Positions 1 to 8,015 of a stretch of DNA of 64,000 nucleotides are shown here, piece by piece. A program made the translations under genes and the position numbers. How positions within the stretch are numbered: the first letter of the stretch is position 1; each line of letters begins with the position of its first letter. The stretch spans positions 744,001 to 808,000 of the forward strand of contig CAKQCB010000001.1 in assembly GCA_934216615.1 (NCBI GenBank), written 5' to 3'. The notes below the pieces were generated by a model. That model was not told where the DNA came from, made no database searches, and worked only from the letters and a program-made list of their open reading frames with translations. Origin of the DNA: an uncultured Anaerolineae bacterium (GTDB taxonomy: Bacteria; Chloroflexota; Anaerolineae; Aggregatilineales; Phototrophicaceae).

Positions 1-1
1 C

Positions 2-136
2 AACTACGTGATCGGCATTGAAGTCGCCCCTTGTCAATCCCGCTGTACGTATTCAGAGAGGGTTGCATTTTTTGATCAATTTGGGGAAACGAGCACGCCC
101 TTTTTGTTATTGCCCGTTCTGTTTGAATTATCTTGA
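2..136 (+). CDS. C-terminal end of a DUF4432-like aldose-1-epimerase family protein (partial)
   Basis: A reading frame is open from the left edge to a TGA at 134-136, giving 44 residues. It begins NYVIGIEVAP and ends with a hydrophobic strand. This resembles the end of DUF4432 (galactose-mutarotase-like) proteins, where a 'Y..GiEP' segment is followed by an ER motif, a short PGE-like turn and a last beta strand. The other two forward frames hit stops within the first 25 bases. The body of the gene lies outside the window, so the family call rests on a short tail and is tentative. The sequence immediately after its stop carries the likely promoter of the next gene. Confidence 0.4.
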   Translation, partial: NYVIGIEVAPCQSRCTYSERVAFFDQFGETSTPFLLLPVLFELS

Positions 137-151
137 AACGCCACATACAAT
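123..151 (+). promoter_or_regulatory. sigma70-type promoter for the URO-D family gene
   Basis: TTGAAT at 123-128 and TACAAT at 146-151 are separated by 17 bases. These match the -35 consensus at 4 of 6 positions and the -10 at 5 of 6. A start of transcription near 158 would leave a leader of about 50 bases. The -35 box overlaps the end of the preceding partial gene. Confidence 0.45.
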
Positions 152-210
152 CACGGCGCGCACATCTCATAGGGTGCACTTCAACATGAGGTTAAGGTAG
201 CTTAGTTTTT

Positions 211-1188
211 ATGGATAAACGCGAACGCTTAGCACATACACTTGCAGGTGAACCCGTTGACCGCCCAGCGGTTGCCGTGTGGCGACATTGGATTGGGGAC
301 GATCAGCGAGGGCCAGATTTAGCGCAAGCGGTCATGCAATTTCAACAGCAGTTCGATTGGGATGTGATCCCCATCGTCCCTGCGAATACATTTTCTCTAG
401 CCGATTATGGCAGTTTTGACGTGTGGGATGGCGACTTGTACGGGCGACGAAAAGTGACACAGCATCCCATACAGCGCTCGTTGGATTGGACAAATCTTCG
501 TCCGCTCGACCCTGAACGGGGTGATTTCGGCAGAATGTTAGAATCTATTCAACTTGTCACCGCCGCTAACACAGAAAAAACGCCGATGATTTTGACCGTT
601 TTCAGCCCGTTCTCACAAGCATTGGAATTGGTCGGGCGGGATATGCTTCTCCATCATTTGCGCACCTCTCCAGATCGTATTCATCTGGCATTGAACGTCT
701 TCGCGGAAAGCCTGACCCGTTTTCTGGATGTCGTGCGCAAAACGGACATTGAAGGGATTCATTACGTCATCGACGGCGCGAATTATGATCTACTCTCGCC
801 CCAAGAATATCAAGTGTTTGGGCAAGGCTATGATCGACAAATTCTCAGTATGTTACCGTCCAAGTTCTGGCTCAACATAGTTCATTTGCGCGGAACACGC
901 GGAATGTTCCAAATGGCGAATGACTTGCAAGCGTCTCTCATCCAGTGGCAAGACCGCGACTCTGAAACCAACTTAGTCGCCGGAAAATCAATGGCGCTGG
1001 GCGCGGTTTGTGGAGGCATCACTGCTGAGCTTTTACAATATGGACCAGCAACCAGTATTCGCGACCAGTCGTTAGATACACAGCAAAAAACGAATGGACG
1101 GCGAATTTTACTTTCAGCGGGGAGTTTCATTCATGTGACCACCCCCTTAGCTCACTTACGTGCACTCAGACAATCCGTGGAGCGTTAA
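211..1188 (+). CDS. URO-D family protein (uroporphyrinogen decarboxylase-like, function unclear)
   Basis: This 325-residue protein opens with the family signature 'R..L.GEPVDRP' and has the length of a URO-D TIM barrel. It is probably not HemE, because the RQAGR substrate-binding arginines after the signature are replaced by WRHW. It also lacks the zinc motif of corrinoid methyltransferases of this fold (MtaA, CmuA; His-X-Cys): the matching place near residue 224 reads VHLRG, with Arg where Cys is expected. The late 'GGI' turn is present as AVCGGIT. It is most likely an uncharacterised URO-D-domain enzyme. It starts at ATG 211 with a weak, distant AAGG, and rsmD follows 5 bases after its stop, so the two are probably co-transcribed. 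Confidence 0.75.
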   Translation: MDKRERLAHTLAGEPVDRPAVAVWRHWIGDDQRGPDLAQAVMQFQQQFDWDVIPIVPANTFSLADYGSFDVWDGDLYGRRKVTQHPIQRSLDWTNLRPLDPERGDFGRMLESIQLVTAANTEKTPMILTVFSPFSQALELVGRDMLLHHLRTSPDRIHLALNVFAESLTRFLDVVRKTDIEGIHYVIDGANYDLLSPQEYQVFGQGYDRQILSMLPSKFWLNIVHLRGTRGMFQMANDLQASLIQWQDRDSETNLVAGKSMALGAVCGGITAELLQYGPATSIRDQSLDTQQKTNGRRILLSAGSFIHVTTPLAHLRALRQSVER

Positions 1189-1193
1189 AACCC

Positions 1194-1751
1194 ATGTCAC
1201 ACCGTGTCATCGCGGGTACTGCCAAAGGCAAACGTTTAAAAATGGTCCCGGGCGATACCACCCGCCCAATTATGGATCGTGTGAAAGAATCGCTCTTTAA
1301 CATCATTGGACGAGATATTTTTGATGCTTCCTTTCTCGACTTATTTGCAGGGACGGGCGCAGTCGGCATCGAGGCGTTAAGTCGCGGTGCGGAACATGCC
1401 TTATTCATCGACCTTGAAGCGAAGGCCATCGCCACTATTCAGGACAATCTGAAAACCACCCACTTTCTTTCCCAAGCAGAGGTGAGACAGACGAGCGCCT
1501 TTTCTTTACTGGCACAAAAACCGCATAAAAAGTTTGAATTTATTTATATTGCCCCGCCACAATATCAAAAATTATGGGTCCAAACCTTGGTGGCATTGGA
1601 AAATAATCAAGAATGGGTTACACAAGAGACTCAGGTGATCGTCCAGATCGACCCATCTGAAGTGGAACCAATCTCATTGAAAACTCTTGAATTGGTCGAT
1701 GAACGCCGTTATGGCAATACCTTGTTATGGTTTTTAGTGAAGAGGCAGTAG
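1194..1751 (+). CDS. rsmD: 16S rRNA (guanine(966)-N2)-methyltransferase, RsmD family
   Basis: The 185-residue protein has the RsmD layout. The N-terminus is 'RVIAGTAKGKRL', then 'TRPIMDRVKESLFNII', then the SAM-binding motif DLFAGTGAVGIEALSRGA at about residues 49-66. RsmD methylates N2 of G966 in 16S rRNA during small-subunit assembly. The catalytic motif IV, normally [D/N]PP[Y/F], reads APPQY near residue 120, so the acidic/amide residue that contacts the guanine amino group is Ala. Length and all other motifs are normal, so I keep the family call and treat this as a variant active site. It lies 5 bases after the URO-D gene and 24 bases before the next gene. Confidence 0.85.
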   Translation: MSHRVIAGTAKGKRLKMVPGDTTRPIMDRVKESLFNIIGRDIFDASFLDLFAGTGAVGIEALSRGAEHALFIDLEAKAIATIQDNLKTTHFLSQAEVRQTSAFSLLAQKPHKKFEFIYIAPPQYQKLWVQTLVALENNQEWVTQETQVIVQIDPSEVEPISLKTLELVDERRYGNTLLWFLVKRQ

Positions 1752-1761
1752 AAATGTTAGG

Positions 1762-1773
1762 AGAGTGCACTCT
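1762..1773. promoter_or_regulatory. 12-bp perfect palindrome between RBS and start codon
   Basis: AGAGTGCACTCT is a perfect 12-bp palindrome two bases before the ATG at 1776, overlapping the end of the GGAGAG ribosome-binding sequence. It could be an operator or a short stem that limits ribosome access, or chance. Confidence 0.25.
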
Positions 1774-1775
1774 AA

Positions 1776-2198
1776 ATGCCGGAATATAGCCATATAGAAG
1801 AAGTTGCAAGCCAAGTCATCGCAACTTTTGGGTTCACAAGCCCGCCAATTCCTATCGAAGCCATGTTACAACATCCTGTCGATGGCATGTGGGATGTGGT
1901 GGACGTGACACAAATTTCGAGCGGTTTTTTTCGCCCAAATGATGCCCATTCACCGCGCATGTCGCTTGCGCGGTTGCTCGTACTGCATATTTTACGCAGT
2001 GAATGGGGGGAAACACATCAATTATCTACGTTACTGAACAGCAAAGAAAAAACACACGCCTTTGCACGCATGTTGATCATGCCTGCCGTGTTGTTGTCTA
2101 AAATCCCAACCGCTTCACTCAACGTTGAAATTTTAACCAAGTTGTTTGAGGTCCCCGCAGAAGAAGCGCGTAAACGACTAGAGGAATGGAAACCTTAA
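1776..2198 (+). CDS. IrrE/ImmA-like protein lacking the metallopeptidase motif
   Basis: This 140-residue protein resembles the ImmA/IrrE (DUF955) fold. It starts with a helix carrying 'PPIPIEAMLQH', has a central helix where the zinc motif should be, then 'FARMLIMPAVLL' (the FA..LLMP motif of the family) and a C-terminal helix with 'LFEVPAEEARKRL', which normally places the protease relative to a regulator. The HEXXH helix is replaced by 'LARLLVLHILRSEWG' (residues about 64-78), with no His-Glu pair, so proteolysis is unlikely. A binding-only or regulatory role is inference. It has a good GGAG ribosome-binding site. Its stop overlaps the convergent cca stop by 4 bases. Confidence 0.5.
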   Translation: MPEYSHIEEVASQVIATFGFTSPPIPIEAMLQHPVDGMWDVVDVTQISSGFFRPNDAHSPRMSLARLLVLHILRSEWGETHQLSTLLNSKEKTHAFARMLIMPAVLLSKIPTASLNVEILTKLFEVPAEEARKRLEEWKP

Positions 2199-3631
2199 GT
2201 ATTCTGCGAATGATTTCCATTCATCTGCGTTTGATCTATTTGTTGACTCAAATAGGTCAACGCATCATTGGGTGTTTTGATCAACTGCTGAACCTGCGCT
2301 TCCCGCACAGCATCCAACAACTTCCCTAAAATTGGTCCCGCTTTGATCGAAAAGTGGCGCATGATGTCATGGCCACTTAATAACGCAGGTGGCTCCACCA
2401 ATTCATCATACTGATCAAAATATACGCCTAACACCGTTTGCGCTTGTTCCACCAATCGCACCCATTCATCTTGTGAAATCACGAGTCCAGAAGTGGTGAG
2501 ATGGTGCGCTAAGTCGAGGATGACGATATCAATCCCTGCAACGCCCGTCTTTCGCCAATAACGATGCAAACTCAGCCGATCCGTCCCACTCAGCGCGAGG
2601 AACGATCCTCGGTGACGATAGATCAAACGCAAGCGATCACGTTCAGGGTTACTCAAACGCCACAGGGCAAAAAATTCTTCTAGATCAGACGGTTCTAGGT
2701 TGAGCATTAATAAAGAGAATACAAGTAACGCTCGATGTGATCGCTCATCTGCCCAAGCAGTCAGAAAATGAGATTGTAATTTGGTTCGGTAGCGATCCAG
2801 CGAAAAGACGACCATCCCTAAGCTAAATTGAGCGGCCGTTTCGTCTGTGCGATTGGGGCTGATGGTCGCGAGTAATTCAGACAGCCGTTCTTGCCAAGAA
2901 ACCAATTGATCCCATGAGAGCAAATTTGTGTCTGATGACGACTGGGATTGAGGGAATAACTGCTCGATCACGCCGACGGCTTTGGCAACGCGCAAGGCAG
3001 TTGTCACACGCGGTAAGTTGAGCAGTTTAAAAACTTCATCGCGCACGCGTTCGGGCGAAGCTTGCCGAATATGCGAAACCGCCTTGCGTAATTGAGCGAG
3101 GGTGTCTGGTTCTATGCGCAGACCAAACTGCACACTTTGACGCACTCCACGAATCACCCGTATGGGGTCATTCAAAAGCGCGTTTGGTCTGCACAAGCGC
3201 AGGCGCTTTTCTACAAGATCGCGTAAGCCCTCATGAACTTGATACACGCTGTCTAACTGACGAAGATCAACAGCCAGTGCATTCAGCGTAAAATCACGGT
3301 CCAGCAGATCGGCCTCTAAATCTTCCCCGCGTATCTTTGAAACATCGATCAGCATTTTGCCCGTAGGCACCGTGAGGATGGCACGGCCAACATCGCGCTC
3401 ATCGTCGAGTGAGAAGTAAGCGCCGTTTTGATGATTAGCGATAAAACGCGCCAATTTACGCCCGCTGCCTGTGGTGATCAGGTCAATGTCTTGTAAGGGA
3501 CGGCGAAAATATGCATCTCGCACCACCCCACCCACCAAATAGATCGTGTCGGTGTAATCGGCTAACAGGTCCTGCAATTCATAAATTTCATCAGTCCAAG
3601 CCAGCGGACTATTCAGCGACATTGGTTCCAT
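2195..3631 (-). CDS. cca: CCA-adding enzyme / poly(A) polymerase family nucleotidyltransferase
   Basis: A class II tRNA nucleotidyltransferase of 478 residues. The N-terminal domain has YLVGGVVRD (residues 31-39) and the metal-binding DID (48-50). It is followed by 'RDFTLNALAVDL', 'NDPIRVIRGVRQSVQFGL' and 'SPERVRDEVFKLL', the head-and-neck motifs of the family. A helical C-terminal part ends with 'SGHDIMRHFSIKAGPILGKLL', typical of bacterial enzymes that repair or add the 3' CCA of tRNA. Poly(A) addition cannot be excluded from sequence alone. The start overlaps the end of hpt by 23 bases, so hpt and cca form one transcript; an alternative ATG lies at 3622. Confidence 0.85.
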   Translation of the reverse strand: MEPMSLNSPLAWTDEIYELQDLLADYTDTIYLVGGVVRDAYFRRPLQDIDLITTGSGRKLARFIANHQNGAYFSLDDERDVGRAILTVPTGKMLIDVSKIRGEDLEADLLDRDFTLNALAVDLRQLDSVYQVHEGLRDLVEKRLRLCRPNALLNDPIRVIRGVRQSVQFGLRIEPDTLAQLRKAVSHIRQASPERVRDEVFKLLNLPRVTTALRVAKAVGVIEQLFPQSQSSSDTNLLSWDQLVSWQERLSELLATISPNRTDETAAQFSLGMVVFSLDRYRTKLQSHFLTAWADERSHRALLVFSLLMLNLEPSDLEEFFALWRLSNPERDRLRLIYRHRGSFLALSGTDRLSLHRYWRKTGVAGIDIVILDLAHHLTTSGLVISQDEWVRLVEQAQTVLGVYFDQYDELVEPPALLSGHDIMRHFSIKAGPILGKLLDAVREAQVQQLIKTPNDALTYLSQQIDQTQMNGNHSQNT

Positions 3632-4199
3632 GTTGCTCGCTCAAATACACATCTGTTTTAACAACGCCGACAAACGGCAAATTCCGATATTTCTCGTCAA
3701 GATCAAGCCCATAGCCAAACACGAACTTGTCTTCAATTGAAAACCCGATGAAATCAATCGGGATGTTAATCTGACGACGTGAGGGTTTATCCAACAGGGT
3801 ACACAATCGCATACTTGCAGGCCGACGCGCTAACATCACATCCATGACAAAGCGTAAGGTATGCCCGCTGTCAATAATATCTTCGATGATGAGCAAATGT
3901 TTCCCCGTCACTTCAGATTTTAAGTCCATATCAATACGCACCTTACCGGTAGATTCGCGCGCGCCTTTGCCGTAACTTGAAATGGACAAGAAATCGATCT
4001 CATGCGGTACGCTGATATGGCGCATCAAGTCGGTGAGAAAAACAACCCCACCTTTTAAGATACAAATCAGCAGTAAGTTATTAACATCTTCATAGACTTG
4101 GCTGATTTCTTTCCCTAATTCTGCGATTCGCGCCTGTAAAACATCCTCATCCAATAAAACTTCTTGCAGATACTTTTCATACGCAGCTGACATATTCAC
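3609..4199 (-). CDS. hpt: hypoxanthine phosphoribosyltransferase
   Basis: Purine salvage enzyme of 196 residues that joins hypoxanthine or guanine to PRPP. The PRPP-binding signature is clear: LLIIEDIIDSGHTL at about residues 101-114. Upstream are 'ILKGGVVFLTDL' and the flexible-loop segment 'SSYGKGARESTGKV'. 'FVFGYGLDLDEKYRNLP' near the C-terminus is the base-binding and metal-binding end of the Hpt family. Size and motifs are normal. It is the first gene of an hpt-cca operon, with a perfect TATAAT 23 bases upstream of its start. Confidence 0.93.
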   Translation of the reverse strand: MNMSAAYEKYLQEVLLDEDVLQARIAELGKEISQVYEDVNNLLLICILKGGVVFLTDLMRHISVPHEIDFLSISSYGKGARESTGKVRIDMDLKSEVTGKHLLIIEDIIDSGHTLRFVMDVMLARRPASMRLCTLLDKPSRRQINIPIDFIGFSIEDKFVFGYGLDLDEKYRNLPFVGVVKTDVYLSEQHGTNVAE

Positions 4200-4220
4200 A
4201 ACCTCTCAAATACGCGACGC

Positions 4221-4226
4221 ATTATA
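4221..4226 (-). promoter_or_regulatory. -10 element for hpt-cca
   Basis: The minus strand reads TATAAT here, a perfect -10. The best -35, TTCATT at an 18-base spacing, is weak. The implied transcript start is close to the hpt ATG at 4199, so the leader would be very short. Confidence 0.45.
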
Positions 4227-4258
4227 GCAGTTTCAATCTATTTTAATGAACCGCTGTC

Positions 4259-4285
4259 TTAACACGACCCAGTTTCATGTACAAT
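4259..4285 (+). promoter_or_regulatory. possible promoter for the uridine-kinase-like gene
   Basis: TTAACA (4259-4264) and TACAAT (4280-4285) each match the consensus at 5 of 6 positions, but the spacer is only 15 bases. The -10 would overlap the most upstream in-frame ATG (4277), which argues for translation starting at 4331. Confidence 0.3.
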
Positions 4286-4330
4286 GGCAACACGATTGTT
4301 CAGATTATTCATTCCTTATGTATATTGATT

Positions 4331-6109
4331 ATGCCGAAAACAAAAAAACAAAAATTGACATCCGCCATTGAAGTTGCCGCCCCGCGTGAAAATGTTCAAA
4401 TCACACTCCAAGAGGGCATCACTTTACAGGCACCTATGGGCACAACCCTAGAAAAATTCTTTGAGTTTGCAGAAACACAATTTCCGCACCTTTTCCCCAC
4501 CGCATTCATTGCGGGGATCATCAATGGCAAATTACGCGAACTCGGTTATACGCTCTATCACGATGCCGTTGTTCAGCCTATTTTATATGCGGACAGTGAC
4601 GGACGGCGAATCTATCGACGGACGTTGGTTTTGCTATTAGCAGTCGCCGTTGATGAGTGTTTTCCCGGCGCTAAAGTCAATGTGAGTTATGCAATGCCTG
4701 AAGGTGGATTTTATGTCTTGGTGAAAAACCATGCCCCCTTCACGGAAAGCGAACTCAAAAAACTTGAGAAACACATGCGCAAGCTGGTCAAAGAAGATCA
4801 TCCCATCACTAAGGCGATGGCAAAGACGAGCGATGCAGCAGCGCTGTTTAGCGAACGTGACGAAGATGATAAAGTCCGCTTGTTAGAAGCGCGTCACCGC
4901 CCTGACCTCACGTTATACACCCTGCGCGGACGTAGTGATTATCACTTTGGCTACATGATGCCGTCTACGGGTTACCTAAAAGCCTTCAGTTTACAAAAAT
5001 TGGATAACGGCTTCATCTTGCATTATCCAAGCCGTGAAAAACCCGATGTCCCTACGCCCGACATCGCCGAAAATCTCAAAATTCATCAGGTGTTCCAAAG
5101 AGCGGAAGAATGGTTAGAACGCATCGGCGTGGAAGACATCGGTCAACTGAACCAGCTCACCCGCAGACACGAAACGCAAGAATTGGTCTTGGCCGCAGAA
5201 GCGCGTCATGAACAGCATCTCGCGCTGATCGCGGGGGAAATTTACCACGAACATCATCAAAATAACCTGCGCATTGTGCTGATCGCGGGGCCATCTTCTT
5301 CAGGCAAAACCACATTTTCAAAACGATTAGCAATCCAACTTTTGGCGCATGGGTTACGCCCCTTCACGCTCGAACTGGATAATTACTTTGTTGACCGCGA
5401 ACTGACCCCTAAAGATGAGCATGGCAACTATGACTTTGAGGCGTTAGAGGCGATCAATCTGCCCTTGTTTAACAGTCACTTGCTGAAATTGATTCAAGGG
5501 GAAGTTGTTCAGCTTCCAACCTTCGATTTCATCAGCGGGAAGAGCCAACAACAGGGCAGTGTCAGCCAGTTGAAAGACAATCAAATTTTGATCTGTGAAG
5601 GGATTCATGGCATTAACCCCCGCCTTGTGACTGAAATTCCAACGGCGCAGGTGTTCAGAATCTATGTGTCCCCGCTCACGCAGTTAAATCTCGACTTGCA
5701 TAATCGTATTCCCACCACCGACGTGCGCTTATTACGGCGCATGTGCCGTGATGCGGTGCATCGTGGGTATTCAGCGACAGATACGATCAATCGTTGGGCT
5801 AGTGTACGGCGGGGCGAAAAGCGAAACATTTTCCCCTTCCAAGAGAACGCCAACGCGATGTTCAACTCATCTTTGGTGTATGAACTAGCCGCCTTACGTT
5901 CGATTGCAGAACCGCTCCTCTTACAAGTCGCGCCCTCCACACCCGCTCACTTAGAAGCGAACCGTTTACTTTCGTTCTTGCGTTGGGTACACCCGATGAG
6001 CGAAACAGAGCGCGCGCTGATCCCAGATACATCCCTGCTTCGTGAATTCACGGGCGGGTCAATCTTGGATAAATATCATCCGGGTGTCCTCAAAACGCGC
6101 GACATCTAA
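4331..6109 (+). CDS. TGS-domain uridine kinase-like nucleoside kinase
   Basis: This 592-residue protein has an N-terminal TGS/threonyl-tRNA-synthetase-like half followed by a P-loop kinase half. Residues to about 75 resemble TGS ('ITLQAPMGTTLEKFF'), and the next segment contains the ThrRS second-additional-domain-like 'FTESELKKLEKHMRKLV'. The kinase half has Walker A GPSSSGKTT (about 319-327), 'LELDNYFVDRE' and 'ICEGIHGINPRL', as in uridine kinase/phosphoribulokinase proteins. Such fusions are known as putative uridine or nucleoside kinases. I chose the ATG at 4331 because the upstream ATG at 4277 overlaps a likely -10 element. The stop overlaps that of the convergent gene by 4 bases. Confidence 0.75.
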   Translation: MPKTKKQKLTSAIEVAAPRENVQITLQEGITLQAPMGTTLEKFFEFAETQFPHLFPTAFIAGIINGKLRELGYTLYHDAVVQPILYADSDGRRIYRRTLVLLLAVAVDECFPGAKVNVSYAMPEGGFYVLVKNHAPFTESELKKLEKHMRKLVKEDHPITKAMAKTSDAAALFSERDEDDKVRLLEARHRPDLTLYTLRGRSDYHFGYMMPSTGYLKAFSLQKLDNGFILHYPSREKPDVPTPDIAENLKIHQVFQRAEEWLERIGVEDIGQLNQLTRRHETQELVLAAEARHEQHLALIAGEIYHEHHQNNLRIVLIAGPSSSGKTTFSKRLAIQLLAHGLRPFTLELDNYFVDRELTPKDEHGNYDFEALEAINLPLFNSHLLKLIQGEVVQLPTFDFISGKSQQQGSVSQLKDNQILICEGIHGINPRLVTEIPTAQVFRIYVSPLTQLNLDLHNRIPTTDVRLLRRMCRDAVHRGYSATDTINRWASVRRGEKRNIFPFQENANAMFNSSLVYELAALRSIAEPLLLQVAPSTPAHLEANRLLSFLRWVHPMSETERALIPDTSLLREFTGGSILDKYHPGVLKTRDI

Positions 6110-7551
6110 AATAAAGATCGAAGTGAAGGCTTCGGCATCCCTTTCGGAATCTCAATATTCAGCAGGTCAAGCACTGTCGGCGCGACCTGCTGAATATGCG
6201 CCCCGTCCAGCTCCATCCCCTGCTGTGGCTGTGACGGATCATAATAGAGGATCAGCCCTTGCTGGGCATGGTTGGCATCGTCAGGGCCGGTATCATTTTC
6301 ATACACCAAGATGCGGTTCCATCCCACACTACCAATCGAACGCCAAGCAAGATCGCCAAAATAGATCAACAGGTCCGGCGGGATGCCGTTCACTTCGGCA
6401 TAAAGTTCTTGTGGTTGAAAACAACGTGTGCCGATGAACTTGCCGTTGTCATCCGTCATTGCGCTTAATTTTTGGCGAATTTCTTCGATCACAGACGGAA
6501 CATCAACAGGGGCTATCACGCCTTGCGGTTCACGCCCTGCGATATTCAGAAAAAGACGCCCGTAATACCCCCCTTCGCCCCATGCGCGTGTTTTTGACCA
6601 GTCGATATCAAGCTGATCAAATTTGACGACACCTTGAGAGGGATTCACAGGGGTTTTCAAAACCAAATAACCCTCTTGGATCAGCCATTCATTCAGGCAA
6701 ACCCCGCCTTCCATGCGCTGGCCTCCATGATCTGACACCACCAAAAAGACGGTTTCCGTCCCCTCTTTCTGGCAAGCAGACATCAATTGAGCAATTTCAG
6801 CATCCAGCAGTTGATAATAATCACGGATGGCATGTTGAAAGGGTGAATTCGTTACATAATGCCGATGTTCTGAATCCATGTGCGCCCATAACGCATGATG
6901 CATACGGTCTAAGCCAATTTCCACCATCATGAAAAGGTCCCAATCACGGGTTTCTGCGAGATGGCGCGCCGTAGCAAAATGTGTTCTTGTCATGGCCGTG
7001 ACTTGTTCGATCAACCATGCTTTGTTTTCTGTGCGAAAATCTTTGACGTCAAAGGGGTATTCTGGCGTGATTTGGTGAATTTCGTCGCGGAGTGCAAGGG
7101 GATACGTAAAATCACTTTGCGCGTCAGGGGTCAAAAAGCAAGTCACCATTTCGCCATTGATGGGGTGTGCGGGAAACGTCCCCGGCACGTTTAAAACGAT
7201 ACTCCGCTTGCCATAATTCGAGAGGATATCCCACAAACGTGGCTCTAAAACGGCTTTTCCATTGGCGATCGTAAAGCGTTCGTAGTGATAGCCACTGCGG
7301 TTACGAAACCCGTAGATGCCTAATGCGCCCGGGTCTTTTCCTGAAGTCATACACGACCATGCGGGGACGGTGATGGCAGGAATCACACTTTCTAATTTAC
7401 CAAACGCCCCTTGCGAGCGCAGACGGTCTAACGTGGGAAGTTGCCCCGCGAACTTTTCGAACATCAACGACGGTTCAGCACAATCTAAACCAATAACAAC
7501 AACGCGCCGTTTCAAAGGTCGGCGCGTCTCTTTTTTAAACCAGTTCAACAC
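6106..7551 (-). CDS. alkaline phosphatase superfamily hydrolase (type I phosphodiesterase/nucleotide pyrophosphatase-like)
   Basis: A 481-residue soluble enzyme of the alkaline phosphatase superfamily. It opens with 'VVVIGLDCAEPSLMFEKF', where the Asp is a metal ligand. The nucleophile region is 'VPAWSCMTSGKDPGALGIYGF', matching the family's PAW..M.TG..P..HG pattern. Later come 'GLDRMHHALWAHMDSEHRHY' (metal-binding D and H) and VVSDHGG (second DH pair). The C-terminal 'GIPPDLLIYFGDLAWRSIGS' and 'VAPTVLDLLNIEIP' are typical of homologues annotated as nucleotide pyrophosphatases. The natural substrate is unknown. It lies 30 bases downstream of the small membrane-protein gene on the same strand. 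Confidence 0.8.
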   Translation of the reverse strand: MLNWFKKETRRPLKRRVVVIGLDCAEPSLMFEKFAGQLPTLDRLRSQGAFGKLESVIPAITVPAWSCMTSGKDPGALGIYGFRNRSGYHYERFTIANGKAVLEPRLWDILSNYGKRSIVLNVPGTFPAHPINGEMVTCFLTPDAQSDFTYPLALRDEIHQITPEYPFDVKDFRTENKAWLIEQVTAMTRTHFATARHLAETRDWDLFMMVEIGLDRMHHALWAHMDSEHRHYVTNSPFQHAIRDYYQLLDAEIAQLMSACQKEGTETVFLVVSDHGGQRMEGGVCLNEWLIQEGYLVLKTPVNPSQGVVKFDQLDIDWSKTRAWGEGGYYGRLFLNIAGREPQGVIAPVDVPSVIEEIRQKLSAMTDDNGKFIGTRCFQPQELYAEVNGIPPDLLIYFGDLAWRSIGSVGWNRILVYENDTGPDDANHAQQGLILYYDPSQPQQGMELDGAHIQQVAPTVLDLLNIEIPKGMPKPSLRSLF

Positions 7552-7581
7552 AACTTTTGCCTTTATTGGGTGTGGAGAAAC

Positions 7582-7935
7582 TTATTGATTTTTATCTTCT
7601 AAAGAACGGGCACGGTTCAATAAAATCTGATCATCTTCATCTAAAGACCGACGCGACGCGAGGAGATCATCTAAACGTTGTAATTCATCATCGCTCAAGT
7701 TGTCTAACATTCTATCTAAGTTGCCCCGTTTGGGCTTGCTCAACCCTTCGGTGAGTTCGCGTGAACCGCTTGAAATCCCCTTCGAGCCAGATTCCCAAAC
7801 AAATAAGGTTGATAAAAGCGCAACCCCAGCGACTACAATGGTCACAAGGGTATTATCTGAAATGCCCGAAGCGACCATGATAATTGTGAAACAAATCCAA
7901 ATAATCGCGGTAGCTGGAAGCTTAATACCATCCAT
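7582..7935 (-). CDS. small two-helix membrane protein with acidic helical tail
   Basis: A 117-residue protein. Residues about 8-26 and 30-48 are hydrophobic and form two membrane helices separated by a tight GISDN turn. The rest is cytoplasmic-looking and charged, with 'LDRMLDNLSDDELQRLDDLLASRR', an amphipathic helix resembling short oligomerisation tails of small membrane proteins. I do not recognise a defined family. It lies between nagA and the phosphodiesterase gene on the same strand and may share their transcript. Confidence 0.6.
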   Translation of the reverse strand: MDGIKLPATAIIWICFTIIMVASGISDNTLVTIVVAGVALLSTLFVWESGSKGISSGSRELTEGLSKPKRGNLDRMLDNLSDDELQRLDDLLASRRSLDEDDQILLNRARSLEDKNQ

Positions 7936-8015
7936 CGTTTATAATCCTTCACTCAGCACTTCATAAAATAGGTTACAGATTATACGTAATTCTTGCGTGT
8001 TTCGTCTCACAACCC

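Noticed and set aside
18..200. 60-codon frame at the left edge
   Set aside because: No family similarity, and it overlaps both the better-supported partial frame 2-136 and a promoter.
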